Below the pieces are notes generated by a model that was given only the letters and a program-made list of their open reading frames with translations, searched no databases and had not been told where the DNA came from. A DNA stretch of 15,446 nucleotides from CAZOOR01 sp964581505 (lineage in GTDB: Bacteria; Bacteroidota; Ignavibacteria; Kapaibacteriales; UBA2268): NCBI GenBank assembly GCA_964581505.1, contig CAZOOR010000063.1, forward strand, positions 1 through 15,446, given 5' to 3'. The position numbers and the translations under genes are program-made. Shown piece by piece: positions 1 through 7,604 of the stretch. Numbering within the stretch: position 1 is the first letter of the stretch; every line of letters starts with the position of its first letter.

Positions 1-195
1 CAAACAGCCAACCTCTCTGTCGCTTCGCGACATCTCTCCTTAGCAAGGAGAGAAAAAAACAGTTGTATGATGGTCTTTTGCCTTCCAGTTTCCATCTGCA
101 AGAGGGGTGGACTTGTGAAACTTTGACGGATAGGTGAGTTAAAAACACCCGCTCCTCACCCAGCCCGCTCACAAAGGACGCAGGGGAAACAGCCG
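1..195. other. Non-coding, GC-richer intergenic segment
   Basis: No plausible gene is visible in this stretch. It is clearly richer in G and C than the AT-rich sequence around it, especially around 148-190. It contains two adjacent hairpins (18-53), an imperfect inverted pair (8-16 against 101-110), a short inverted pair GGTGAG/CTCACC (133-138 with 155-160) and a 7-base direct repeat CCCGCTC (148-154 and 164-170). This dense, structured composition resembles dispersed intergenic repeat elements of bacterial genomes. With one copy in view, the repeat status is an inference. It lies downstream of the TerB-like gene and its terminator. Confidence 0.5.
18..53. repeat. Tandem hairpins, candidate dispersed palindromic element
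   Basis: Two perfect short stem-loops stand back to back. The first pairs TGTCGC (18-23) with GCGACA (27-32) around a TTC loop. The second pairs 33-41 with 45-53, a 9-bp stem with an AGC loop. A run of A follows on the plus strand. That is the wrong polarity for an intrinsic terminator on that strand, and on the minus strand the U run would precede the stem. The pairing is read directly from the sequence. Calling it a REP-like mobile palindrome is inference and needs other copies in the genome. Confidence 0.5.
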
Positions 196-227
196 AAAAC
201 AAAACCGCACCCTGATAGATGCGGTTT
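196..227 (-). terminator. Intrinsic terminator of the TerB-like gene
   Basis: On the minus strand an 8-bp stem (227-220 pairing with 209-202, AAACCGCA/TGCGGTTT) with a 10-nt loop is followed by TTTTGTTTT (204-196). It lies about 95 nt beyond the stop codon of the TerB-like gene and nothing else on that strand intervenes. The stem plus U-tract form is that of a Rho-independent terminator. The interrupted U-tract makes it slightly weaker than the one behind secA. Confidence 0.7.
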
Positions 228-319
228 ATTGGTTTTATAATACGATTCTATTTGCAAAAGAAATTTCCAATAATATCATAAAAATAATCAGATATTGTGT
301 AGCGATAGGTGTTTTAATA

Positions 320-925
320 TCAGTAAAAATCGCTGCCGCCGGCGCCGTATAGCCAGTCGAAGTTTTGTGGTGGTGCTACTACAACTTCCTTTTCCTGTCG
401 CAGGAACAGCCCGAGCCGTGCAAGCATTTTGCTAGTTGGTATATTGAGTAAAGTACCAATGGCGGCAAGTAAGCGGCATTCGCTTTCGAGTAGCATTCCG
501 TCCGCAAGTGAAATATGGAGTGCCGCCTCGAATAGAACCATTGCGTTTTTGCTTTCCTGCTTTTCTATCTTGCTTGTAAGATATTTTTCGACAGATGCAA
601 AATCATTCCTATCAATTGATGAAATTTCCTCTTCCAATTTTTCAGAAAAAGTACCCCAATCAATATTAAGTTCATTGCAAATTTCTTCACAAACTATACT
701 TTCTTCCTTACGAAGAATACTGTCGGATTTAACTGCGGCGGCAGAAATGATTACAAGTTTATCAAAAAATTCTGCCGATGTCTCGTAAACTCCGTAGAAA
801 TTCGTGTATTTTTCTTTTGCATTCAGATGCAAATCGGCTTTCTGTTTTAGTTCTTTATATTCGGGTGTATTGATGAATAATTTACCATTTTGTGTTCTAT
901 TGATATTTGCATTATACTCAGCCAT
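320..925 (-). CDS. TerB-like helical protein
   Basis: A soluble, mostly helical protein of 201 aa with no signal peptide or membrane segment. The central part (about residues 54-170) looks like the TerB/tellurite-resistance fold. Two related helical halves can be seen, one around VKSDSILRKEE (residues 65-75) and one around LADGMLLESE (140-149). Each places acidic residues, with DG in the second half, where TerB proteins bind metal. The C-terminus is a short Pro/Gly/aromatic tail. TerB domains occur in tellurite and other stress loci, but also widely as lone proteins of unknown role. No other ter gene is nearby, so tellurite resistance should not be assumed. I chose the ATG at 925. An in-frame TTG four codons upstream (937) is possible but has no ribosome-binding site. 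The gene is cut off from secA by a terminator, so it should have its own promoter in the short gap at 926-985. Confidence 0.8.
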   Translation of the reverse strand: MAEYNANINRTQNGKLFINTPEYKELKQKADLHLNAKEKYTNFYGVYETSAEFFDKLVIISAAAVKSDSILRKEESIVCEEICNELNIDWGTFSEKLEEEISSIDRNDFASVEKYLTSKIEKQESKNAMVLFEAALHISLADGMLLESECRLLAAIGTLLNIPTSKMLARLGLFLRQEKEVVVAPPQNFDWLYGAGGSDFY

Positions 926-985
926 ATTTATACCCAATTATTAATTATTACTATGATATATTGTAAATATAATAATATTTTGTAC

Positions 986-1016
986 AAAAAAAAAGGGTTG
1001 AAAAAAATCAACCCTT
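986..1016 (-). terminator. Intrinsic terminator of secA
   Basis: On the minus strand, 6 nt after the secA stop, a 9-bp perfect stem (1016-1008 with 1001-993, core GGGTTGA/TCAACCC) and a 6-nt loop of T lead straight into nine U (994-986). This is a textbook Rho-independent terminator and separates secA from the TerB-like gene downstream. Confidence 0.9.
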
Positions 1017-1021
1017 AATAA

Positions 1022-4000
1022 TTAGTTCATTGAGGCTTTACCGCAACAATGTTTATATTTCTTTCCGCTGCCGCAGGGGCATGGGTCGTTCCTGCCGACT
1101 TTCTTCTCGGTCTTACGGTAGGTCTGTACTTTTACCTGTTCCGAACCGCCGCCCTGCTGTTCGGAACCTCCACCACCTCCGCCGCCTCTCAGATATTCCG
1201 GTACTTGCTCGGAATGCGAGAAACTGAGGTTGGAAGTATCCATAACTGTAGTTTTTACTTCGGGTATGGCGCGTCTCGGTGGCTGACTTTTTGTTTTGTG
1301 TTTCTCAACAATTTTTGGGAAATATTTAAATGCAAATTCTACTGATTCTTTATTGATTTCTTTTATTAAATCGACAAACATTTTAAATGCTTCCTGCTTA
1401 TATTCGAGTAAGGGGTCCTTCTGTCCATAAGAACGTAGATGGATACCTTCTTTCAAGTCGTCCATTTCGCGTAGATGGTCACGCCATTTCTCGTCAATAG
1501 TTTGCAGAACAGCAACACGTTCAAGATAAGACATAAACTCTGTGCCGAGAGTATCTTCTTTTCTGGAATAGAAATCATTAGCGGCTTCGATAATTTTATT
1601 AACGACATCACTATCCTTCATTTTCTCGAATTCATTGCTTTCAATTTTAATATCGCTGAGAAGAGTAGCACGGCAGAGGTTACGGAGACCGTCAAGATTT
1701 AAAGTCGGGTAGAATTGGTCGTGCCAATCGAAAGCCATGTCTTCAATATATTCAAAAAGCTCGCCGCGAAGTCGCTCGCCGCGAAGAGCATTTTTACGTC
1801 TTGTGTAGATAACTTCACGTTGTTGGTTCATTACATCATCGTATTCGAGCAATCTTTTACGAATGCCAAAGTTGTTTTCTTCAACTTTTTTCTGGGCGCG
1901 TTCTACATTCTTTGTAATCATAGAATGCTGAATAGGTTCGCCTTCGGGAATTTTGAGGGTTCGCATAACGCCTGCTATCCGTTCTCCACCGAATAGACGC
2001 ATCAAATCATCTTCGAGTGAGATAAAGAACTGCGATGAACCCGGGTCGCCCTGACGTCCGGCACGTCCGCGTAGCTGCCTGTCAATACGGCGTGCATCGT
2101 GGCGTTCGGAACCGATAATAGCCAAACCGCCGTTTTTCTTTACTTCGTGGTCGAGTTTAATATCAGTACCGCGTCCCGCCATATTAGTAGCAATAGTAAC
2201 GGCGCCTTTCTTACCGGCACCGGCAACAATTTCGGCTTCACGTGCGTGGTGTTTGGCGTTCAAAACATTATGATGGATTTTCCTTCTTTTGAGCATCTTG
2301 CTGAGCAGTTCGGAAACTTCGACCGTTGTAGTACCAACCAATAACGCCCTTCCTTTGCTAAGTTCTTCATCAATCAAATCGACAATGGCATTATACTTTT
2401 CACGTTTTGTTTTATAGATTAAATCATCACGGTCATCACGGACGATTTTTCTGTTAGTCGGAATAACGACAACTTCGAGGGAGTAGATTTTTTCAAATTC
2501 GCCGGCTTCTGTTTCGGCAGTACCTGTCATACCTGCGAGTTTTTTGTAAAGTCTGAAATAGTTCTGCAATGTAATTGTTGCAAGTGTCTGTGTATCGCGT
2601 TCAACTTTTACGTGTTCCTTTGCCTCGATAGCCTGATGAAGACCTTCGGAGTAGCGGCGACCGTCCAAAATACGACCGGTAAATTCATCGACAATCATTA
2701 CTTTGTTGTCCTGAATTACGTAATCGACATCTTTCTCGTAGAGTGAGTAAGCACGTAATAACTGAGTTATAGTATGGATTCTGTCGCTTCTTTCGGCAAA
2801 TAAAAGATTAAGTTGATCAATCTTTTTTTGTTTTTCTTTTTCGGAAAGTTCCTCGTCATTATCAATTTCATGAAGTTCCATACCCATATCGGGAATAATG
2901 AACATATCGCTGTCCGTCTGTCCGCCTGCAAGCATTTCTCGACCTTTATCGGAAATATCGATTTGATGATTTTTTTCATCAATTGAATAATATAATTCAT
3001 CATCAATTTCGTGCATTCTTTTGCCTTGCTCACGCAAAAAGAAAAGTTCTGTTTCTTTCAACAGGGTCATATTCTCCGGTTCTTGGATAAGCTTTGTCAG
3101 TTTCTTATGTTTGGGTAACGCACGGTGTGCCTTTAATAATGCGATGCCGCCTTTTTCTCTTTTTTCTTTGTCTTTGGAATTTATATTTTCTTCGTTATCA
3201 TTTAAAACTTTATTAATAAGTCTATTCTGTGCATCAACTAATTTTTGTACACGTGGGTTTAACTCATCAAATTTTTGGTCGGAAGCCTGCCCGACAGGAC
3301 CGGAAATAATTAGAGGAGTACGTGCTTCGTCAATCAAGACGGAATCAACCTCATCGACAATAGCGTACCAGTGCGGTCTTTGTACCATTTGCTCAATTTC
3401 GGAAACCATATTATCACGTAGGTAATCAAAGCCAAATTCATTATTAGTACCATAGGTAATATCGCAGTTGTACATTTGCTTACGTTGCTCATTATCCATA
3501 TTCGATTGAATAACACCAACTGAAATACCGAGGAAATCATAGACAGGCATCATCCATTCGGCATCACGTTTTGCCAAATAGTCATTGACAGTAACAAGGT
3601 GTACACCTTTACCCGATAATGCGTTCAAATACATCGGTAGGGTAGCAACTAATGTTTTACCTTCACCTGTTGCCATTTCGGCGATTTTACCTTGATGTAG
3701 AATGACTGCACCCATAAGCTGCACATCATACGGAATCATTTCCCAAACGCCGGCATTGCCGGAGTATTCATATCTGAATTGTTGTTCCGTAAGTCGCTTG
3801 CAGACCTGCTTTACAACAGCAAAAGCTTCGGGGAGCAATTCGTCAAGAGTGTCATTAACTGTTTCAAATATCTCGTCTTCAATTCGCTTAATGTTTTCGT
3901 GAGTGTCTGCAATCTCGTCAGCAGTCATAGCCTCGTTAGCAAGTTTATTTTCCAAGTCGGTTTTTTCTTGTTCCAAATCAGCAGTATTGTCTGCAATTAT

Positions 4001-4153
4001 TTTGCGGAACTCACCAGTCTTTGCCTTGATTTCATCATCAGATAGAGACTCTAATTTATTATATTCTGCATTAATTTCTTCAACTAATGGTTTTAGAAGT
4101 TTAATATCTTTGTCTTGCTTTGTTCCGAAAACTTTCTTTAAAATTCCAATCAT
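1022..4153 (-). CDS. secA: Preprotein translocase ATPase SecA
   Basis: SecA is the motor ATPase that drives unfolded preproteins through SecYEG across the inner membrane. The N-terminal helicase domain has Walker A ATGEGKT (residues 161-167) and Walker B DEVD (267-270), followed by IDEARTPLIISG. The second nucleotide-binding domain contains MAGRGTDI and the QLRGRAGRQGDPG motif. The C-terminus carries the zinc-binding, SecB/lipid-contacting motif with Cys1025, Cys1027, Cys1036 and Cys1037 (CPCGSGKKYKHCC, so Cys replaces the final His of E. coli). The protein is 1043 aa against about 900 in E. coli. The extra length lies mainly in the preprotein cross-linking region after the DEVD box (about residues 285-440, charged and Lys/Glu rich), as in many Bacteroidota/Chlorobi SecA proteins. 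A glycine-rich linker with a seven-Gly run precedes the zinc motif. The start MIGILKKVFG matches the usual SecA N-terminus. It is divergent from speB and ends at a strong terminator. Confidence 0.98.
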   Translation of the reverse strand: MIGILKKVFGTKQDKDIKLLKPLVEEINAEYNKLESLSDDEIKAKTGEFRKIIADNTADLEQEKTDLENKLANEAMTADEIADTHENIKRIEDEIFETVNDTLDELLPEAFAVVKQVCKRLTEQQFRYEYSGNAGVWEMIPYDVQLMGAVILHQGKIAEMATGEGKTLVATLPMYLNALSGKGVHLVTVNDYLAKRDAEWMMPVYDFLGISVGVIQSNMDNEQRKQMYNCDITYGTNNEFGFDYLRDNMVSEIEQMVQRPHWYAIVDEVDSVLIDEARTPLIISGPVGQASDQKFDELNPRVQKLVDAQNRLINKVLNDNEENINSKDKEKREKGGIALLKAHRALPKHKKLTKLIQEPENMTLLKETELFFLREQGKRMHEIDDELYYSIDEKNHQIDISDKGREMLAGGQTDSDMFIIPDMGMELHEIDNDEELSEKEKQKKIDQLNLLFAERSDRIHTITQLLRAYSLYEKDVDYVIQDNKVMIVDEFTGRILDGRRYSEGLHQAIEAKEHVKVERDTQTLATITLQNYFRLYKKLAGMTGTAETEAGEFEKIYSLEVVVIPTNRKIVRDDRDDLIYKTKREKYNAIVDLIDEELSKGRALLVGTTTVEVSELLSKMLKRRKIHHNVLNAKHHAREAEIVAGAGKKGAVTIATNMAGRGTDIKLDHEVKKNGGLAIIGSERHDARRIDRQLRGRAGRQGDPGSSQFFISLEDDLMRLFGGERIAGVMRTLKIPEGEPIQHSMITKNVERAQKKVEENNFGIRKRLLEYDDVMNQQREVIYTRRKNALRGERLRGELFEYIEDMAFDWHDQFYPTLNLDGLRNLCRATLLSDIKIESNEFEKMKDSDVVNKIIEAANDFYSRKEDTLGTEFMSYLERVAVLQTIDEKWRDHLREMDDLKEGIHLRSYGQKDPLLEYKQEAFKMFVDLIKEINKESVEFAFKYFPKIVEKHKTKSQPPRRAIPEVKTTVMDTSNLSFSHSEQVPEYLRGGGGGGGSEQQGGGSEQVKVQTYRKTEKKVGRNDPCPCGSGKKYKHCCGKASMN

Positions 4154-4294
4154 TGTCGTATCTCTTAATTATAAAATTATTAACATATTATTGACGTAAA
4201 TTACTGTTTTGTATTTAAAGGAAAAAAAATATTAAGAAAACAGTGTATAGTTCCAAGTTAATTCCAAATAAAAAAGAATTATTTATAAATTCAT

Positions 4295-4302
4295 TATATT
4301 TG
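4295..4302 (+). promoter_or_regulatory. Candidate -7 element upstream of speB
   Basis: TATATTTG matches the Bacteroidota sigma-A -7 consensus TAnnTTTG exactly and lies 23 nt before the speB start codon. No TTG is found at the expected distance (about 19-21 nt) for a -33 element, so only half the promoter is supported. The gap between secA and speB (4154-4325) is the only place a promoter for this operon can be. No equally good element was found for secA on the opposite strand. Confidence 0.5.
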
Positions 4303-4325
4303 TTTTTGCAATTTAACTTAATTTT

Positions 4326-5225
4326 ATGAAAACTTTATCCGCAGATGGAAATTTTTTAGCGATTGAAGATGCTTTTTCTAATTACGAAAAAGCGGAAATT
4401 GCAATTATTTCAGCACCTTACGAGCATACTGTAAGTTATGGCGGGGGTACTCGTTATGCCCCCGAAATCATATTGAATGCAAGTGCTTATGTCGAGTTCT
4501 ATGATGATGAGTTCGAGCGTGAGCTGTGTTTCGATAAAGGTATTGCAACATTATCGGCGATTGATTTCGGTGGAAGAACCGATGAGGAGGCTTTGGTGTT
4601 GATTGAAACCGTAGTTGCAAATGTTATTAAAGACGGTAAGTTTGCTGTTACAATAGGTGGCGAGCATACGATTTCTACTGCACCAATCAGGGCTCATTTT
4701 GCCAAATATCCGTCAATGTCTCTTTTGCAATTTGATGCACATTCGGATTTAAGAGATGAGTACGAAGGTTCTAAATATTCGCATGCGAGTATAATGGCGC
4801 GTGTGGCGGAGTTTTTCCCGAATGACAGAATTACGCAAGTCGGTATTAGGGCGCAATGTTTAGAAGAAGCGGAATTTATTAACTCAAATGCTATTAACAC
4901 ATTTTATGCTTCTTCGATTCGCCGAGGTTTGCATAGCAAGGATTGGCAAAAAAAAGTTGTGGATACTCTGGGTGCAGAGGTCTATATTACTTTTGATGTT
5001 GATTATTTAGACCCTGCAATTATGCCGGCGACCGGAACACCGGAGCCGGACGGATTTCTGTATTCGGAGACCTTGGATATTTTAAGGGAAATAATTGCTT
5101 CCGGCAGAAAAATCATCGGCTTTGATGTCGTGGAGTTAGCACCGATAGATGGTTTGGAGCATCCTAATTTAACTGTGGCAAGATTGGTATATAAAATGTT
5201 GAACTTTGCTTTTTACAATAGGTAG
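4326..5225 (+). CDS. speB: Agmatinase / ureohydrolase family
   Basis: This 299-aa ureohydrolase most likely hydrolyses agmatine to putrescine and urea, a step of polyamine synthesis. All the dinuclear-manganese motifs are present: GGEHT with His114, the DAHSD segment with Asp137, His139 and Asp141, and FDVDYLDP with Asp224 and Asp226, followed by the substrate-side motif ATGTPEPDG (235-243). His152 (YSHASI) and Glu269 (DVVELAP) fit the active-site pattern. The length is typical of agmatinases. Arginase and other guanidino hydrolases share this fold, so substrate is inferred from overall resemblance. No arginine decarboxylase (speA) gene is visible to supply agmatine; it would have to be elsewhere. 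It is the first gene of the operon and ends 3 nt before dapD. A candidate -7 element precedes it. Confidence 0.88.
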   Translation: MKTLSADGNFLAIEDAFSNYEKAEIAIISAPYEHTVSYGGGTRYAPEIILNASAYVEFYDDEFERELCFDKGIATLSAIDFGGRTDEEALVLIETVVANVIKDGKFAVTIGGEHTISTAPIRAHFAKYPSMSLLQFDAHSDLRDEYEGSKYSHASIMARVAEFFPNDRITQVGIRAQCLEEAEFINSNAINTFYASSIRRGLHSKDWQKKVVDTLGAEVYITFDVDYLDPAIMPATGTPEPDGFLYSETLDILREIIASGRKIIGFDVVELAPIDGLEHPNLTVARLVYKMLNFAFYNR

Positions 5226-5228
5226 TAT

Positions 5229-6062
5229 ATGACCTTAAAAGAAAAAATAATCGGTATTGTCGAAAATAATATCGAATCTGATGAAATGCTGATTAATGAA
5301 ATTAGTCAGGGATTAATCGAAAAATTAAATAATGGTGAAATACGCTCTGCCGAGCCTGACGGTAAAGGCGGCTGGGCTGTTAATATTTGGGTTAAGCAAG
5401 GGATATTGTTGCTTTTCAAATACGGAAAGATGAATGAAGTGAATTATACTTCGGGTTTTCCTTTTTATGATAAAGATACATTGCCGCTCCATAGTTTTGA
5501 TATTACGGACGGAGTGCGGATAGTACCCGGCGGTTCTTCAATACGAACGGGAAGCTATATTGCCAAAGGGGTTATTTGTATGCCGCCAATGTATGTAAAT
5601 ATAGGTGCTTATGTTGATGAAGGTACAATGATAGATTCGCACGCACTTGTCGGCACTTGCGCCCAGATAGGGAAGCGGGTTCATCTAAGTGCCGCCGCAC
5701 AAATCGGGGGTGTACTTGAACCTGCCGGAATGAAACCGGTTATTATAGAAGACGATGTACTTGTTGGTGGTAACTGTGGGATATATGAGGGAACGCTTGT
5801 TAGGAAAAGGGCGGTTTTGGCATCGGGTGTGATTTTAACCGCTTCGACAAAAGTGTATGATTTGCCAAATGAAAGAATTATCACAGCCGGCGAAGGTAAG
5901 CCCTTGGAAATACCGGAAGGAGCGGTGGTTGTTTCGGGCGCTAGACAAATTGATAGTGAGTTCGGACGCCAAAACGGGCTTTCCATTTATTCACCAATGA
6001 TTATTAAATACAGAGATAATAAAACAGATGCTAAAACAGCATTGGAGGAGGCATTGAGATAG
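5229..6062 (+). CDS. dapD: Tetrahydrodipicolinate N-succinyltransferase
   Basis: DapD uses succinyl-CoA to succinylate 2,3,4,5-tetrahydropyridine-2,6-dicarboxylate in the succinylase branch of diaminopimelate/lysine biosynthesis, and so feeds both protein and peptidoglycan synthesis. The 277 residues match the size of E. coli DapD (274). The N-terminal helical part is followed by a hexapeptide-repeat left-handed beta-helix (roughly residues 100-230). It shows the family sequences RIVPGGSSIRTGSYI, MPPMYVNIGAYVDEGTMID, VGTCAQIG and GGVLEP. The C-terminal segment VVVSGARQ closes the domain as in DapD. This pattern distinguishes it from the acetyl-type DapH. It starts 3 nt after speB and ends 3 nt before the next gene, so the genes are almost certainly co-transcribed. 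No other dap gene is in view. Confidence 0.95.
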   Translation: MTLKEKIIGIVENNIESDEMLINEISQGLIEKLNNGEIRSAEPDGKGGWAVNIWVKQGILLLFKYGKMNEVNYTSGFPFYDKDTLPLHSFDITDGVRIVPGGSSIRTGSYIAKGVICMPPMYVNIGAYVDEGTMIDSHALVGTCAQIGKRVHLSAAAQIGGVLEPAGMKPVIIEDDVLVGGNCGIYEGTLVRKRAVLASGVILTASTKVYDLPNERIITAGEGKPLEIPEGAVVVSGARQIDSEFGRQNGLSIYSPMIIKYRDNKTDAKTALEEALR

Positions 6063-6065
6063 ATT

Positions 6066-6281
6066 ATGGCTGATAAACATTTACAGGATTTGAATCGCAA
6101 AGCAAAGAATGCTATGTTCATTGTAGCAATATTAAACCTTGTTACCGCTTTTATGTTTTGGATAGCGTATGACAATTCTGGTGAAACAGGTTTTTTTATT
6201 GCCGTTATTGTCAATATTCTGAGTGCAATAGTTATTGTTATTCTAACTCAGACATTGATGAAGAAGGGAAATAATAAATGA
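6066..6281 (+). CDS. Small two-helix membrane protein
   Basis: A 71-aa protein I do not recognise. After a charged amphipathic start (MADKHLQDLNRKAKN) come two hydrophobic segments, about residues 16-34 and 42-64, separated by a short polar loop (YDNSGETG), and then a basic tail (KKGNNK). The positive charges at both ends suggest that both termini face the cytoplasm, with a hairpin in the inner membrane. It sits 3 nt after dapD. Its stop overlaps the start of the Memo-family gene by 4 nt (ATGA), the classic arrangement for translational coupling. This tight packing is the main argument that it is real. A GGAGG about 15 nt upstream, inside the end of dapD, may help initiation. Function is unknown. 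Confidence 0.75.
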   Translation: MADKHLQDLNRKAKNAMFIVAILNLVTAFMFWIAYDNSGETGFFIAVIVNILSAIVIVILTQTLMKKGNNK

Positions 6282-7531
6282 GTAATGGAACTGTGTTGCC
6301 TTCCATTAGAGCTGAAATCAAGGCGGAAGTATATAAGGAAGAGGGTAGGGAGTATATGTATCTGACCGACCCGAATAACTATGCGACACAAGCCGTAAGT
6401 ATTCCTACGGATTTCCTACCTTTGCTTGGATATTTGGACGGGAACTATTCCGTTGCAAGTGTTGAGCAGGCAATTAGCGGGGACAATAAAGATGAAGAAG
6501 TTAAAGAAATAATGGATTCATTTATTAACCTTGTTAATTTTCTTGATTATATGGGGTATTTGGATAGTCAGCGTTTTAAGTGGTTGAAGCAGGATATTGA
6601 TACATATCTCGGTTCTACTGTTCGTCCTGCCTATTGTTCGGGTAGTTCTTATGCCGATAATAAGTCGGAATTGGAGAAGGAAATGCAGGCGATTTTTGCA
6701 TCTAGCGATAAAGAAGATGTAAAAGCCGGTGCCGATATGATTATAGTTCCACATATTGATTTTCGGATTGGTAAGCAGGCTCATAGAGCCTATTCATTAG
6801 CTTATAATGCTTTGAGGGGCAAAAACCCGGATTTAATTGTTGTTTTCGGTACTTCGCATAATGGTTCGAGTAAAAGGTTTATTCTAAGCGAAAAGCATTT
6901 TGAGACACCATTTGGTATTGTACAAAATGCAAGTGATTTGACAAATGCTTTATTGGAAACTGCAAATGAAGACGCTCAATTGATTTTAGACGAAATAGCA
7001 CACAGGAATGAACATTCTATTGAATTTCAGGTTTTGATGTCGCAGTATTTTTTCAAAGATAAACCGTTCAAAATATTGCCTATACTTGTTAATTCCTTTG
7101 TCGGTGATATTTATAAGGGAATATTACCGTCCGATGACAGGAAGTTTGTTGATTTTATTTCTAATCTGAGAAAGGTTATCAACGAAAGCGGCTATGAAGC
7201 GGTTTATATTGCAAGTGCTGATATGGCACATATCGGAAGGAAATTTGATGATGATTTTGATGCTGATGAGAGATTGTCCCAATTAAAAATAGAAGATGAG
7301 GAATTAATCCATCATCTTGCAAAATGTGAACCTGTGCCATTTTTCCAATCTGTTGCAAATATTAAGGATAGAAATAAAATATGCGGACTTGCTCCCATTT
7401 ATTCTATATTAAAACTACTCGAACCAAGTGAAAGTAGGTTTTTATATTATGATATTTGGAATGAGAAAGAAACAAAATCAGCAGTCAGTTTTGGAGCATT
7501 TGCTTATTACGGTGCAAAAACTTCAAATTAA
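6278..7531 (+). CDS. Memo-family protein (AmmeMemoRadiSam system B)
   Basis: The C-terminal part (about residues 145-413) is a Memo domain, the fold shared by human MEMO1 and extradiol-type metalloenzymes. It carries the conserved residues expected of the metal site: His159 (VPHIDFR), His194 (GTSHNG), Glu245-His246 (RNEHSIEFQ), Asp315 and His318 (SADMAHIG) and Cys369 (KICGLAP). The N-terminal 110 residues form a separate domain with an L-x-DP motif (29-32), as in many bacterial Memo proteins. It may be a winged-helix or PqqD-like module, but that is a guess. In many bacteria Memo is encoded with AMMECR1 and a radical-SAM protein; neither is in this window. It overlaps the 71-aa membrane protein gene by 4 nt and closes the speB-dapD cluster. 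The biochemical role of the bacterial system is not established, so no reaction is claimed. An AGGGA precedes the start by about 9 nt. Confidence 0.9.
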   Translation: MSNGTVLPSIRAEIKAEVYKEEGREYMYLTDPNNYATQAVSIPTDFLPLLGYLDGNYSVASVEQAISGDNKDEEVKEIMDSFINLVNFLDYMGYLDSQRFKWLKQDIDTYLGSTVRPAYCSGSSYADNKSELEKEMQAIFASSDKEDVKAGADMIIVPHIDFRIGKQAHRAYSLAYNALRGKNPDLIVVFGTSHNGSSKRFILSEKHFETPFGIVQNASDLTNALLETANEDAQLILDEIAHRNEHSIEFQVLMSQYFFKDKPFKILPILVNSFVGDIYKGILPSDDRKFVDFISNLRKVINESGYEAVYIASADMAHIGRKFDDDFDADERLSQLKIEDEELIHHLAKCEPVPFFQSVANIKDRNKICGLAPIYSILKLLEPSESRFLYYDIWNEKETKSAVSFGAFAYYGAKTSN

Positions 7532-7604
7532 TTTGCAAATATTTCAAATAATATAACGTTTTAATCTTTTTATTTTTAATATAACTTAATAAGTAGAAAA
7601 TATA

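Noticed and set aside
18..59. Second hairpin plus A-run as a terminator
   Set aside because: The tract after the stem is A, not T, on the plus strand, and on the minus strand the T run comes before the stem. The polarity is wrong for both directions.
429..788. Plus-strand open frame opposite the TerB-like gene
   Set aside because: It is antisense to a gene with recognisable domain structure and two matching terminator signals. Its Ser-rich translation has no family features.
1759..1786. 13-base direct repeat GCTCGCCGCGAAG with a 15-base period inside secA
   Set aside because: It is in frame, and as far as I can recall the family sequence around this point has the same length in other SecA proteins, so it does not look like an inserted duplication. 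It probably reflects chance similarity of two Arg-Gly-Glu segments.
7532..7604. Possible T-box or other riboswitch in front of thrS
   Set aside because: Only 73 nt are available, with no T-box sequence or stable hairpin, far short of a T-box leader.
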